Origin: Dicyema japonicum
Taxonomy: Eukaryota > Dicyemida > Rhombozoa > Dicyemidae
Length of the DNA: 64,000 nt
Direction: 5' to 3'
Assembly (NCBI GenBank): GCA_011109175.1
Contig: RDEW01000072.1
Span: 1-64,000 of the forward strand
Below the pieces are notes generated by a model. That model was not told the DNA's origin. It was given only the letters and a program-made list of their open reading frames with translations, and did not search any database. Made by a program: the position numbers and the translations under genes. Positions 53,858 through 64,000 of this stretch are shown here, in pieces. Position 1 is the first letter of the stretch; each line of letters starts with the position of its first letter.

Positions 53858-55082
53858 GCACACCCGTAAATTAGAGACGGTTGAATATACTGCATGTAGT
53901 GCGAGTCCAAATTTGAGTTGAAACACCCATTATCAAGAAATGTTTTAACAAAATTTATCTTTCGTTGTGCCGAAGAGATGACGTTGTCGATGTGCTTGCT
54001 GAAAATCAAAAGTGGGTCGTAAGTTACGCACAGTATCTTGACCCAGTTGGTCGTGGGGATTGAGTTTTTATTTATGGTTACACATATAGCGGAGTTTTCA
54101 ATCTTCTGTTTGTTATGAAAATTGTTGTATAAGACTTTTCGGGAATGTATGTAGAATGTTCTTAACGAGCCAACAGTTCATATCGTCCGATGAAGCTTGT
54201 ATCCGGTAAACAGCAGTATTAACGCACTTGACTTTGACTGCGATGATTATATCATCCGCATATGTCAGAACCATAGTATCGTCATTTGTAAGGGAGGACA
54301 TATCATTTAAGAATAGGTTGAATAGGTGTGGTGAAAGTGGAGATTTTTGAGGGACCCCATTTGGAAGGAACTTGGTCACTTATCTAGTTTTCCAGCAGTT
54401 ACTATTCCTCTTCTTCCATTTAAGAAATTTGCGATCCAGATTTTCAGGTAGTTTGTAATTTTTGACGTAGACATCTTCCTTATCAAAAGCTTTCTTGGAG
54501 CAGTGTCGAAAGCTTTTTCTATATCGATGGAGCATAACAAAGACTTCTGATGAGGTTTGCGCTTTAGTCCATCCTAGATAAAATTTGTAGGGAATTTAAA
54601 ATGCGTTTCTGTGGAGTTTCCTTTTCTGAATCCGTGTTGAAAAAGTGCATCAGGAAGGTATGGTTTGACCCTTGACCATATTCTGTACGTTCTCCACAGA
54701 GAGGACAATCGGGGAGGTGGCTCTTTCAGGTTTTGAGGGCTAGGATGGATGGATTTTCGAATTTCTTCTGTGGGATGAAACTCGTGGAGGAGTAGTAGTT
54801 CATAATTTTGTTCTTGTTTTCCATTTCATTACGTGTGGCCGGGTTGTCAGCGTTAATAAAGCTTCTAAGTGTTTTTCACATTTTTGTAGGGGAGTTCTGC
54901 TTGTTTAGATTGGACATGAGGTTTTTACAAACTTTCTCTTGCTTTTTTGCATTGTTCCTGATCTCTCTTTCTAATGTACGATTCTCAATCTTGTTTCCCA
55001 GGATTGTTTTTGGAGGCTTTTTAGGTAATTTCTTTCTTTTATGATTTGATCGGCTCTCGGGGAAGACGTATTTCTTGAGGTC
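53858..55082 (-). mobile_element. LINE fragment unit 2, antisense, cut at 55082
   Basis: Starts with the C-terminal RT segment (YMQYIQPSLIYGCAG, 53860-53900), then KHIDNVISSAQRKINFVKTF, NGVPQKSPLSPHLFNLFLND and an intact YADD region, TYADDIIIAVKVK (54113-54379). Nearly identical to the unit at 61691-63283. Ends abruptly at 55082 in the linker; unrelated sequence follows. Confidence 0.85.
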
Positions 55083-55224
55083 AAAATGACGTTAAAACCA
55101 CATGACGTTAAAATTTCACTTAATGTGAAAATATAATTTGCTGATATTAATTTAATCAATGTATTATTTTTTAAAATTAATTTCGACAAAGTCACTTATT
55201 TCTGCTATTATGTCGAATTGACCT
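55083..55224. other. Junction sequence after the LINE array
   Basis: Short AT-rich junction containing two copies of ATGACGTTAAAA. No feature assigned. Confidence 0.4.
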
Positions 55225-55720
55225 TTATTTTGTAGGAACAGGAAAGAATTACTCCAATTTCCACGTCTCAACGGTCTTAAAGACTTTCTTTCTGAAGATA
55301 AATTCGAAATTTATATTGAACATTTGATCACTCTTCAATAAGATATGAAGGGACGTTTCAAAGATTTATGTCAACTCAAAGTTCCAGATTGGGTAATAGA
55401 CGCCTTTCAGAATGTAGATGACTTTGAATCTTGTAGTCAAGAAGAACTAATTATGTTAAAAATACGATTTTGAAATTAAACCCACTTATAAACACTTGTC
55501 GTTTCAAGATTTTTGGTTACAAAAAGATATTCCTGAAAAATTTTTATGGAAAAAATCAAAATTGTTTTTTATTGCTTTCCCTACTTCTTATTTTATTGAG
55601 AGAGGCTTCTTACCAAAAAGAGAATCCGCTTGGACATTGTTGAAAGAGGAGATCTACGAATTAGGCTTACAAACATGAACTTAAATATTGAGTATCTTGT
55701 GTCTAACTTTTTGCAACATC
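55225..55720 (+). mobile_element. hAT transposase C-terminal remnant (SCAND3/FAM200-like)
   Basis: Broken plus-strand frames: ELLQFPRLNGLKDFLSEDKF, FKDLCQLKVPDWVIDAFQNV, then a 60-codon frame (55496-55678) HLSFQDFWLQ, FIAFPTSYFIERGFLPKRES. DWVI-PF, FW and FPTSYF-ERGF are landmarks of the C terminus of SCAND3/FAM200-type hAT transposases. Confidence 0.8.
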
Positions 55721-55769
55721 ATTTTTCAGATTAATTATTAATTTTTTTTTATTTCCAACTCGTTACCAT

Positions 55770-55960
55770 ATAGGTTTCCCCGGTGGGCGATATTTTTTAA
55801 AAATTTGTTAAAGGGAACGATGACCTGAATATGTTTGGGAACCCTTGGACTACATCGTCCGCAGTGGAACGATCATTTTCGATTCTTAACAAAATCTTAT
55901 CCAAGGATAGGAATTTTAAACCGGATAATGTAAAATATTATTAATTGTGAATAACTCGAT
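55770..55960 (+). mobile_element. Second hAT dimerisation-domain scrap
   Basis: Plus-strand reading MFGNPWTTSSAVERSFSILN then KILSKDRNFKPDNVKYY: the hAT dimerisation motif (VERSFS-L...L...RNF--DNV). It belongs to a different hAT lineage from its neighbour at 55225. Confidence 0.7.
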
Positions 55961-56129
55961 AAACGATGATTAAAATTACTTTAAATTTTCATAAGCGTAG
56001 TTTATATATGAAAATAAAGTTGTCACTAATATTTTTAGGTCAATTTTTAAAATTTTAAGATCATTAAATTGACTTTTTAAAGTCAATTTTTATTTTTTTA
56101 GTCAATAAAAATGTTGCCCTACTTATTAC
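55961..56129. other. AT-rich spacer
   Basis: No feature recognised. Confidence 0.4.
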
Positions 56130-57800
56130 TAACCATTGTTGGAGAAAACAGCAAAGACCTCTCTAGAAGACCTAAAGATAGCAATAAGAGCTGTCAAGAA
56201 TAAAGCTCCGGGTAGTGATTTCATCAAATATTGGATGTTCAAAGAAGGCTTAGAAATTTTATTCGTAGTTCTCAAAGATATGTTCAACGCATGCATCAAA
56301 ATTAGTCATGTTCCACACGAATGAAAGAAGACTATTGTACGGATGGTAGCGAAGACAGAGAGACCGAAGAATGATCCTGCTAACTACCGTCCGATCAGTC
56401 TAATTCGGTCAATTTCTAAAATTATGGAAAAATTGTCTTCTGGAAAAATAAGACAGTTGAAAAAAAGACTATCTCAGGAATGATCAATTGGATTTTCTCC
56501 CAACACGGTCATGCGGTGATTGCTTATTTCATCTCAACTCCGAGTTATGCAAAGCCAGAGAATCCAAATGTTTCCTGAATGCCATATGTCTCGAAATGTT
56601 TCCTGTATATTAACCACGGAGCCATAATCGGTCAGTTATCTCGGATGGGAAACCCAAAAGAACTAGTGAATTGGGTGAAAGTGTACCTAAAGGAAGAAAC
56701 TCCTATGTTAGATTCGGACGCTATTTTTTAAATATGATATTATTGAAGAGAGGAATCCCACAAGGATCAATTTTGAGCCCTCTATTGTTTAATGTTCTAA
56801 TGGCCAGTTTCCCGTCTCCGAGTACACAAAGTACGAGATAACTGATATATGCAGACCACGTCCAACTGTCTGATGTATCGAAATCGAGCATGGTCTCAGA
56901 GAGGAGACTTAATGTGTACATGGAAGAGATAAAAGACTGGTGCGATCTTCATTGGTTAAAACTGTCAGAAAAAAGATCTAACGCAACGAGGTTCTTCTGT
57001 TGGAATGGTAAAAAAATAAAAAAGGCTCCGTATGCGGAATCAACATTGTGAGCTCCCTGAAGTATCTCGGAATAGCTTTTGAGAAATTTGTGAGCATATT
57101 GTGCGATTTAAATTCAAGAGGTCGTAGGAGATCTTGTGCAATCAAAAAAGACATTATTTGTCAAGTGGTAGATGACTGCAATGCGCTCAAAATAGTGTGA
57201 AAAGTTCATAGATATAAAGGGATTCCTGGATTCAATACTGTCGTGGAAAAATGTTTCAAGACAATTCTGAAGCATATAGTAAAAGTTTTTTGTCTCTAAT
57301 TTTACTAAAGATGAGCTCGAATTTAATTTTTCGAGGGTCAATTTGAATTCACACCTGTGGAGATCCTGTCACGATTATTGAAAAATTTGGTACTTCCTCC
57401 TTTTTAAATCTTCAACAGTGCTCGCTTCGGAAATCGCAAGAAATTACAAGACTGACTAGTTTTCTAGCCGATCTCCGTTGAGACGTCTAACATTATTCAC
57501 TCTAGCACGTCTGAGTTTATCAGGTCAATCGTACGGCTTGCGGAAAAGCGGAAGGGTGAACCTAGAATGACGCGATGGTTTTTCCAGAACGTTGGGCTTA
57601 CGATTATAAGAGGTAGCTCCCATTGCGTATTTCCATATTGTTTTTGAGACATTACCAGCACTTAAAAACTAGAAAATGCAGACGACCTAGACTTCATCCG
57701 AAAAATCGCCTTCTCAAGGAAAGCGTGGAGGAATCTAACGTGAAAAATTGTCCACGGTGTTGCAGAAGCGACTAGATAACTTTCTTTTAGTTGCGTTTTG
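56130..57800 (+). mobile_element. LINE (RT) of a further APE-type family, sense
   Basis: RT start LEDLKIAIRAVKNKAPGSDF (56159-56220), NYRPISLIRSISKIMEK (about 56380-56430), then a frameshifted palm, LNSRGRRRSCAIKK and a C-terminal conserved piece ADDLDFIRKIAFSRKAWRNL (about 57680-57740), like the DR-AWR tail of non-LTR RTs. Heavily decayed, with many stops. Confidence 0.7.
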
Positions 57801-58024
57801 CAAAATAATAACTCCCATTACGTTATCAATGCCTCCAGGCCATAATGAACAAATAACCGACAAATAATTGCAAAATTGGAAAACAATTTTATCAATGTTG
57901 ACAATCTGCGAAGAAAATTCATTCTATATGGCTTAAAAAGAGATAACAAAGATTACTTGACCTAAACTGGGAAATAAAGCTTCAAAACACACAAAAAATA
58001 AAAAATCCATCATATAAATAACTC
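57801..58024. other. 3' flank of HSD17B7, no recognisable features
   Basis: AT-rich. It may contain the polyadenylation region of the minus-strand gene. Confidence 0.35.
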
Positions 58025-59204
58025 TTAGTCAATTGTTACAGAGTACAGGAACTGTTCAAGAATTGAGTAGTATTTCAAAGCGTCATTACGAAATGAGGAG
58101 TCTTCGTTCTAAGAAAGTTAACAAGAAAATCATATACACAAATCTTCAGCACAGAAACTGAACCGGCGATGCTAGTTGAGCAGTGATACTTGGCGGAAAA
58201 GTCCCATGTGTCAACATTCTTATCTACAGACAAATATTTGAGCATCTGAGCAGCGTTCTCAGGAGACATCGTCAACTCAGGAACTAGAGGTCTCATCTGC
58301 TCACAACCAATCCCTTACCAAGCACAGAATAGGATGGAAAAGGGACCAAAATGACATTGGCATTATTCCCAAGGTCATCGGCGTCACAACCATTCCAGGA
58401 TTTCCAACAACAGAAAATATGTTCTAAGAATGCGATTCAGTGAAAAACCAACATGGGATTCACGGAAATGCAAGTTAATAGCGGTACTCAATAGGTCCAC
58501 GGCATATTTGGAGGCGGAGTACGGTTGTCGGCTGAAAATATTACTTAAACCAACGTGTTTTCAAATTGGATGTCGTTGAAAGCAAATTCACTTTTGTTGG
58601 CATTCGAAGAAGATGTCCAGACTATTCTCGAAAGTTCATCTCCTCCCATGAGATCCACAAGGGAAAGGATTAGCTGAAAATGACCAAAAACGTTTGTGGC
58701 AAAAATCTCCCGCATACCGTCGGATGTTAACCGGTCTTCCTGACAGAGGAGACCGTGGCCAGTCGAAAACATGTTAAAAACGTCACTTTTTAATAAAATA
58801 GAGTTACCGAGAAAATAAAGTTTTAAAAAAGTAGCTCCATACAACATGACAAGTTCCCATGACTCCGGCGTTACAAATAAGAACATCCACGTGCCCAAGT
58901 CTAGGGAATGATCATAAGATACTTTTGCTTTATTTCCTGAGATGCTTTCAGAATTGAATTAAGTGAACTAATATCCATTAAAATGAGATCAAAGTAGCAG
59001 TTTGTAAATTTTTCTTTTAACGAATTGAGGGCCTGGAGACCACGAGCCTCATTTCTGCAAGCCAATATTAAATGCAAAGGAGAGCATGTATCAGAAAGAA
59101 GTTCTGCAGTTGAATAACCAATTCCACTTAATTTTAATTAATTTACTTTACCTGTTTGCTCCTGTTATTACTACCCTCATTAAAAACGCACTTTGAAATG
59201 ACAT
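58025..59204 (-). CDS. HSD17B7: 3-keto-steroid reductase / 17-beta-HSD type 7
   Basis: NADPH-dependent short-chain dehydrogenase that reduces the 3-keto group in post-squalene sterol synthesis (and 17-keto steroids in vertebrates), ER-associated in animals. Eight minus-strand exons: 59204-59152, 59126-58923, 58900-58808, 58785-58555, 58531-58453, 58423-58319, 58296-58138, 58108-58025. Seven GT-AG introns are 25, 22, 22, 23, 29, 22 and 29 nt. Total 1008 nt, 335 aa (human 341). Seen: cofactor motif TGANSGIG, restored across intron 1; CNAG; the family-specific KTLFSRDVFNMFSTGHGLL and EIFATNVFGHFQLILSL; RIVWTSSSNANKSEF; catalytic YSASK, with its Ser in WTSS; VVGNPGMVVT. An inner ATG at 59180 (MRVVITGAN) matches the usual start and is an alternative. 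No lesions. Confidence 0.92.
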
Positions 59205-59500
59205 TTATTTATTTAAATTTATTAAATAACTCTAAATCATAAATTAAGTATATATTGTAGCTATTATATTTCTACCATCCTACCCTAGTTAGTTAGTTAG
59301 TTAAGTAACCCCAGCCTCACTAACTTGTAGAAGGCCAGCAGCTATTAAGTAGGACGCAGCAGATGTTGGTCTTTTTCATAGATCGGTCAGTTCCGGCATT
59401 GTGGAGAAACGCCAATTCATGACATTGAAATAGGTGATTTGTTGTAAGCACGTGGAGCTTTCAAAAGGGGCAGAGTATATCATATATGGGTGGTGCCCAC
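59205..59500. other. 5' flank of HSD17B7
   Basis: Short AT-rich upstream stretch with a (TTAG)n microsatellite near 59287-59303. Presumed promoter region; no motif assignable. Confidence 0.4.
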
Positions 59501-60180
59501 ATCGTAGACGAGACAGGTCTACTGTATGAATATTTTCGATAATTTCCTTAGTGAAAGAATTGAATTATGGTCCGAGTGTAGGTCATATACAATTCTCTCA
59601 AGATATCGCCGAAGATAGTGATGGAGAACATAGTGTGAGGTCAGGTGATGTATTAGAGTGTCCAGATCTGGAAACTGTTCGAGTGTGTGATTTCCTGTCA
59701 TTGAGGATAACTAATTGTTCTAGTTGAGAGAGGACTTGAAACCCCCTCTCGTTACTCTTTTAACAATTGAGTAGTCTTTGTAGTGTGGAAGCGATGAGTT
59801 TCTTAATAGTTTCGTTTCCTGTAGCATGGCAATATTAATTTTTGTGGGAAGTAGAAATGCAAACGTTCATTTGATTTGTGTGTGAGGCCGTTTATGTTGA
59901 ATTGCATGATATTGAGAAATTTCCCGTTCTTATAGGGGCCGGGATTCTGTTCGATGTCCCCAGCAAGGATTAGGAGTAGCCAATCCGATCTTTGGGAGCG
60001 AAAGCTACGCGCCGCTCAATAGCCGCCATCATCCAGTCCGAATTCCCAGAGGTCGTTGAAAAAGCTGACAGGGGAATAATTGTGGTTCTTTTAGTTGCCA
60101 GAATAATTGTGGTTCTTTTAGTTGATGCTGGTATCCAATTTTCTCCGCGTGAAGGTGAACCACATCGAAAACTGACCAAC
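59501..60180 (-). mobile_element. LINE 5' end with 2A motif and endonuclease start, antisense
   Basis: Minus strand: 5' coding part (59970-60179), then in a shifted frame LLILAGDIEQNPGP at 59976-59935, a perfect 2A motif (GDIExNPGP), followed by FLNIMQFNINGLTHKSNERL, the endonuclease start. A later endonuclease piece (LHSDHNSILSL) is read at 59519-59701. Truncated and frameshifted. Confidence 0.82.
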
Positions 60181-60419
60181 TAACTACCCTCATCAATTCA
60201 ATGTCGAAGTCTTCATTACAAAGGAATGGCCGCGGATTCTTCAGGTTCTGCTAAAAACAAGATAATCCACTATATTCAGCTGTGGTGCTATCTGAAAATG
60301 AACTAACTTTCCTCAGACATCCGTCTCCCATCGAAATCCTGTGTAGTCACAAGCGCTGACACTTCCTGGGAGGTGGTGCCTCATCTACCCGGAAGAAACC
60401 CCTAGCCCACCGCAAGAAA
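60181..60419. other. Unassigned spacer between divergent LINE 5' ends
   Basis: Probably the 5' untranslated or N-terminal part of the sense LINE that follows; no 2A motif can be read here. Confidence 0.35.
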
Positions 60420-61690
60420 CGGACCACGGTTCTACAACTAAATGTCAACGGAGTAAGGGGAAAATATTGGAAATGCGCTCTCTCCTGGTGGAACTGAAGA
60501 TCGACGTGGCTTTGATTCAAGAGACGAAATTTCCTATAAACTGTCCTACCCAGGTGTTCCCTGGATACAAGTCAATACGGACTGACCAGAAGGGGAAGCA
60601 GGGTGGTGGCCTAATCATTTTATATCGGAAAGACCTTAAATGTGTGGACATCACTTTAGTGGCGAAGAATATCTTGGGAGACGATAATGTTACTGAAGTC
60701 AATGCAGTCTCACTTGGAACAATGTGCCCCCACTTGGTTCTTGGTCGAATTTATCTACTTTGGATTCCTTGAACGATGTGATCATTGGTGGGATATCAAC
60801 GCCAAACACCCTCTATAGCTGGAAGTCAACCGTCCGATTCAAGAAGAAGAGTAATACTTTCGCAGACATGACCTTTCACGGTCATGAATGACCCGTCGAA
60901 ACATACGAGAACCCCCTTCAGGGAGTCAGACCAACTAACTTCTCCAGACATCACGCTTTGTTCTCCCAGCCTGGCGGCAATATCAACCTGGTCAGTCACT
61001 TACAATTCAATAAGTGATCACAATACTATCCTTTCGAAGATCAAGAGAGAAACGTTAACTAGGATGAGGTCCTCAGAACAATTCAACTACAAACGAGCAT
61101 AATGAATACTTTACCGTACACATACTGACAACCTACTGTAGTACCTGGATGACATTACGTCCTTGTAAAAAGTAGTCGCTTATATTAAGTCGCAATATCT
61201 TGGATGCGAGATCATATCTGTACCTAAACACCACCCTAACTACGCCAGGGGATATGGCAGGGCGGCATTAATCAAGTAAAAAACGAACTCAAAAAGTCTG
61301 GCCGATTAACTATTGAAGATATGCTTAGATGGAACTAAAAAACAAGGAGGTAAAAGCACAAATATCGAGATGTAAGCATGTGTTCTCCTCGTTGAATAGA
61401 AATAGGCCCACTACTGAAATTTGGAAGACCATCTGAGACGCCTCAATAGATGATGAAAGATCGTTAGGTGGATCACAGCCAAAATGACTTAAATAACTTA
61501 ATAAAATACAACGTACAATATGTGTAAATATCCATAAGGACCATACGAAGTCGGATGTACCCCCGAAATATCTCAGTAAACCGAAAAAGGAACAGGATGT
61601 GATTCACTTCACTGAAAACGACGTGAGAAATGTATTTAAACCCATTAAAACAACCTATTCTAATGGACCAGATAAGAAACAAAATGATCT
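60420..61690 (+). mobile_element. LINE endonuclease and RT start, sense
   Basis: TTVLQLNVNGV (about 60428-60455), LEMRSLLVELKIDVALIQET, CPTQVFPGYKSIRTDQKGKQ then GGGLIIL (60467-60640), endonuclease C terminus YNSISDHNTILSKI (about 61000-61045), then linker, and an RT entry SNGPDK near 61660. Cut at about 61690 by the LINE array unit. Confidence 0.78.
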
Positions 61691-63283
61691 TTTGCATGTA
61701 GAGCGAGTCCAAATTTGAGTTGAAACAACATTATATTGTCCAAGGAGTGTTTTAACAAAATTTATCTTTCGTTGTGCCGAAGAGATGACGTTGTCGATGT
61801 GCTTGCTGAAAATCAAAAGTGGGTCGTAAGTTACGCACAGTATCTTGACCCAGTTGGTCGTGGGGATTGATTTTTATTTATGGTTACACATAGAGCGGAG
61901 TTTCTCAATCTTCTGTTTGTTATGAAAATTGTTGTATAAGACTTTTCGGCAATGTATGTAGAATGTTCTTAACGAGCCAACAGTTCATATCGTCCGATGA
62001 AGCTTGTATCCGGTAAACAGCAGTATTAACGCACTTGACTTTGACTGCGATGATTATATCATCCGCATATGTCAGAACCATAGTATCGTCATTTGTAAGG
62101 GAGGACATATCATTTAAGAATAGGTTGAATAGGTGTGGTGAAAGTGGAGATTTTTGAGGGACCCCATTTGGAAGGAACTTGGTCACTTATCTAGTTTTCC
62201 AGCAGTTACTATTCCTCTTCTTCCATTTAAGAAATTTGCGATCCAGATTTTCAGGTAGTTTGTAATTTTTGACGTAGACATCTTCCTTATCAAAAGCTTT
62301 CTTGGAGCAGTGTCGAAAGCTTTTTCTATATCGATGGAGCATAACAAAGACTTCTGATGAGGTTTGCGCTTTAGTCCATCCTAGATGAAATTTGTAAGGC
62401 ATGTAAGATGAGTTTCTGTGGAGTGTCCTTTTCTGAATCCGTGTTGAAAAAGTGCATCAGGAAGGTATGGTTTGACCCTTGACCATATTCTGTACGTTCT
62501 CCACAGAGAGGACAATCGGGGAGGTGGCTCTTTTAGGTTTTGAGGGCTAGGATGGATGGACCTTCGAATTTCTTCTGTGGGATGAAACTCGTGGAGGAGT
62601 AGTACTTCATAATTTTGTTTCTTGTTTTCCATTTCATCACGTGTGGCCGGGTTGTCAGCGTTAATAAAGCTTCTAAGTGTTTTTCACATTTTTGTAGGGG
62701 AGTTCTGCTTGTTTAGATTGGACATGAGGTTTTTACAAACTTTCTCTTGCTTCTTTGCATTGTTCCTGATCTCTCTTTCTAATGTACGATTTCTCAATCT
62801 TGTTTCCCAGGATTGTTTTTTGGAGGCTTTTTAGGTAATTTCTTTCTTTTATGAGTAGATCGGCTCTGGGGAAGACGTATTTCTTGAGGTCAGTGGCCTT
62901 CTTTTAATATTAATTTTCATTTCTTCGCGTACCACTCTATTAAAATAGTGTAGTGCTTTATCGATGGAGTTGAAATTGGATAAATGAAAGTCAAGTTGAT
63001 AATAGTCGACAAAATTTGAGAACTTTTGCCAGTCGACATTTTTGTAGTCAGTAAATAAAACAGGTTTCTTTACAAATTGACACTCTTCCTTCAAACGTAA
63101 TCATAACGGGATTATGGTCACTGCTGGTCTCGTATAGCACTGTTCATTTTGTTAATATTGCGATGTTTGATAAGACAAGAGTGAGATCGGTCATTCTCTT
63201 TGTGGGGAGTCCTTGTATTGAATGTAGGGTTGTCTAATATTATCAGGTCATCCAGATTTGATAACAATTGGTTTCCTCTGACA
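61691..63283 (-). mobile_element. LINE fragment unit 3, antisense
   Basis: Nearly identical to 53858-55082 over the shared length: the RT palm frame 61920-62186 (NGVPQKSPLSPHLFNLFLND, TYADDIIIAVKVK) differs from 54113-54379 at a single residue. It continues through linker (SRNTSSPEPIYS, 62849-63094) to the endonuclease C terminus, then joins unit 4 at the same junction sequence (CTCTGACATCCAGCACACCC) as units 1 and 2. Confidence 0.87.
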
Positions 63284-64000
63284 TCCAGCACACCCGTAAA
63301 TTAGAGACGGTTGAATATACTGCATGTAGAGCGAGTCCAAATTTGAGTTGAAACACCCATTATCAAGGAGTGTTTTAACAAAATTTATCTTTCGTTGTGC
63401 CGAAGAGATGACGTTGTCGATGTGCTTGCTGAAGGTCAAGAGTGGGTCGTAAGTTACGCACAGTATCTTGACCGAGTTGGTCGTGGGGATTGAGTTTTTA
63501 TTTATGGTTACACATGGAGCGGAGTTTTCAATCTTCTGTTTGTTATGAAAATTGTTGTATAAGACTTTTCGGGAATGTATGTAGAATGTTCTTAACGAGC
63601 CAACAGTTCATATCGTCCAATGAAGCTTGTATCCGGTAAACAGCAGTATTAACGCACTTGACTTTGACTGCGATGATTATATCATCCGCATATGTCAGAA
63701 TCAGAGTATCGTCATTTGTAAGGGAGGACATATCATTTAAGAATTGGTTGAATAGGTGTGGTGAAAGTGGAGATCTTTGAGGGACCCCATTTGGAAGGAA
63801 CTTGGTCACTGATCTAGTTTTCCAGCAGTTACTATTCCTCTTCTTCCATTTAAGAAATTTGCGATCCAGATTTTCAGGTAGTTTGGAATTTTTGACGTAG
63901 AGATCTTCCTTATCAAAAGCTCTCTTGGAGCAGTGTCGAAAGCTTTTTCTATATCGATGGAGCATAACAAAGACTTCTGATGAGGTTTGCGCTTTAGTCC
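63284..64000 (-). mobile_element. LINE fragment unit 4, antisense, runs off the window
   Basis: Begins with the C-terminal RT segment (LYMQYIQPSLIYGCAG), then a 140-codon palm frame (63543-63965) with VPQRSPLSPHLFNQFLNDM and LTYADDIIIAVKVKCVN. Continues beyond 64000. Confidence 0.87.

Overview
The window is nuclear DNA from a eukaryote, very probably an animal. It is AT-rich and dominated by decayed transposons, with four recognisable single-copy genes, all on the minus strand: an RNF13/RNF167-like PA-TM-RING ubiquitin ligase (26458-27709), RPA3 (34750-35171), mitochondrial ribosomal protein S2 (45294-45988) and a 3-keto-steroid reductase of the HSD17B7 type (58025-59204). These genes are cut by GT-AG introns that are mostly 21-30 nt long and very often exactly 22 nt. 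Splicing them out by eye gives a continuous frame in RNF13-like (320 aa), RPA3 (117 aa) and HSD17B7 (335 aa). Ultra-short introns in animal genes are the published hallmark of dicyemid mesozoans, so a dicyemid is my best guess; this is inference, not a database match.

Layout. 1-19404: three head-to-tail copies of a unit of about 6.7 kb (starts at 1, 6744 and 13456). Each holds an internally deleted BED/hAT transposon, SINE fragments, an antisense 28S rRNA scrap (copies 1 and 2 only), an unidentified minus-strand coding remnant and the 3' end of an antisense LINE. Copies 1 and 2 then carry an R2/NeSL-like reverse transcriptase piece and a multi-intron gene for a putative secreted protein; copy 3 instead continues into the 5' half of the antisense LINE (to about 21145). 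22220-24399: LINE interrupted by an inverted repeat with 21-bp subrepeats. 24826-25224: retroelement endonuclease-like domain. 26458-27709: RNF13-like gene. 28130-32359: LINE 5' end, then a Tigger/pogo-like DNA transposon with a nested RTE-type LINE. 34750-35171: RPA3. 35640-40200: two LINEs joined head to tail, the second with a clear 2A motif and a nested SINE. 40255-42273: MULE with long repeat-rich TIRs. 42274-45000: antisense RTE LINE and a KRBA2-like integrase gene. 45294-45988: MRPS2. 46106-52000: SINEs, hAT, Helitron and LINE fragments. 52250-55082 and 61691-64000: head-to-tail LINE fragments of period about 1.62 kb that flank the HSD17B7 locus. 55083-61690: hAT and LINE debris around HSD17B7.

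The four host genes have unrelated housekeeping roles (membrane ubiquitin ligase, DNA replication/repair, mitochondrial translation, sterol/steroid reduction). They look like isolated islands in a transposon sea rather than a functional cluster. Nothing resembles a bacterial operon, a CRISPR array or a functional tRNA gene.
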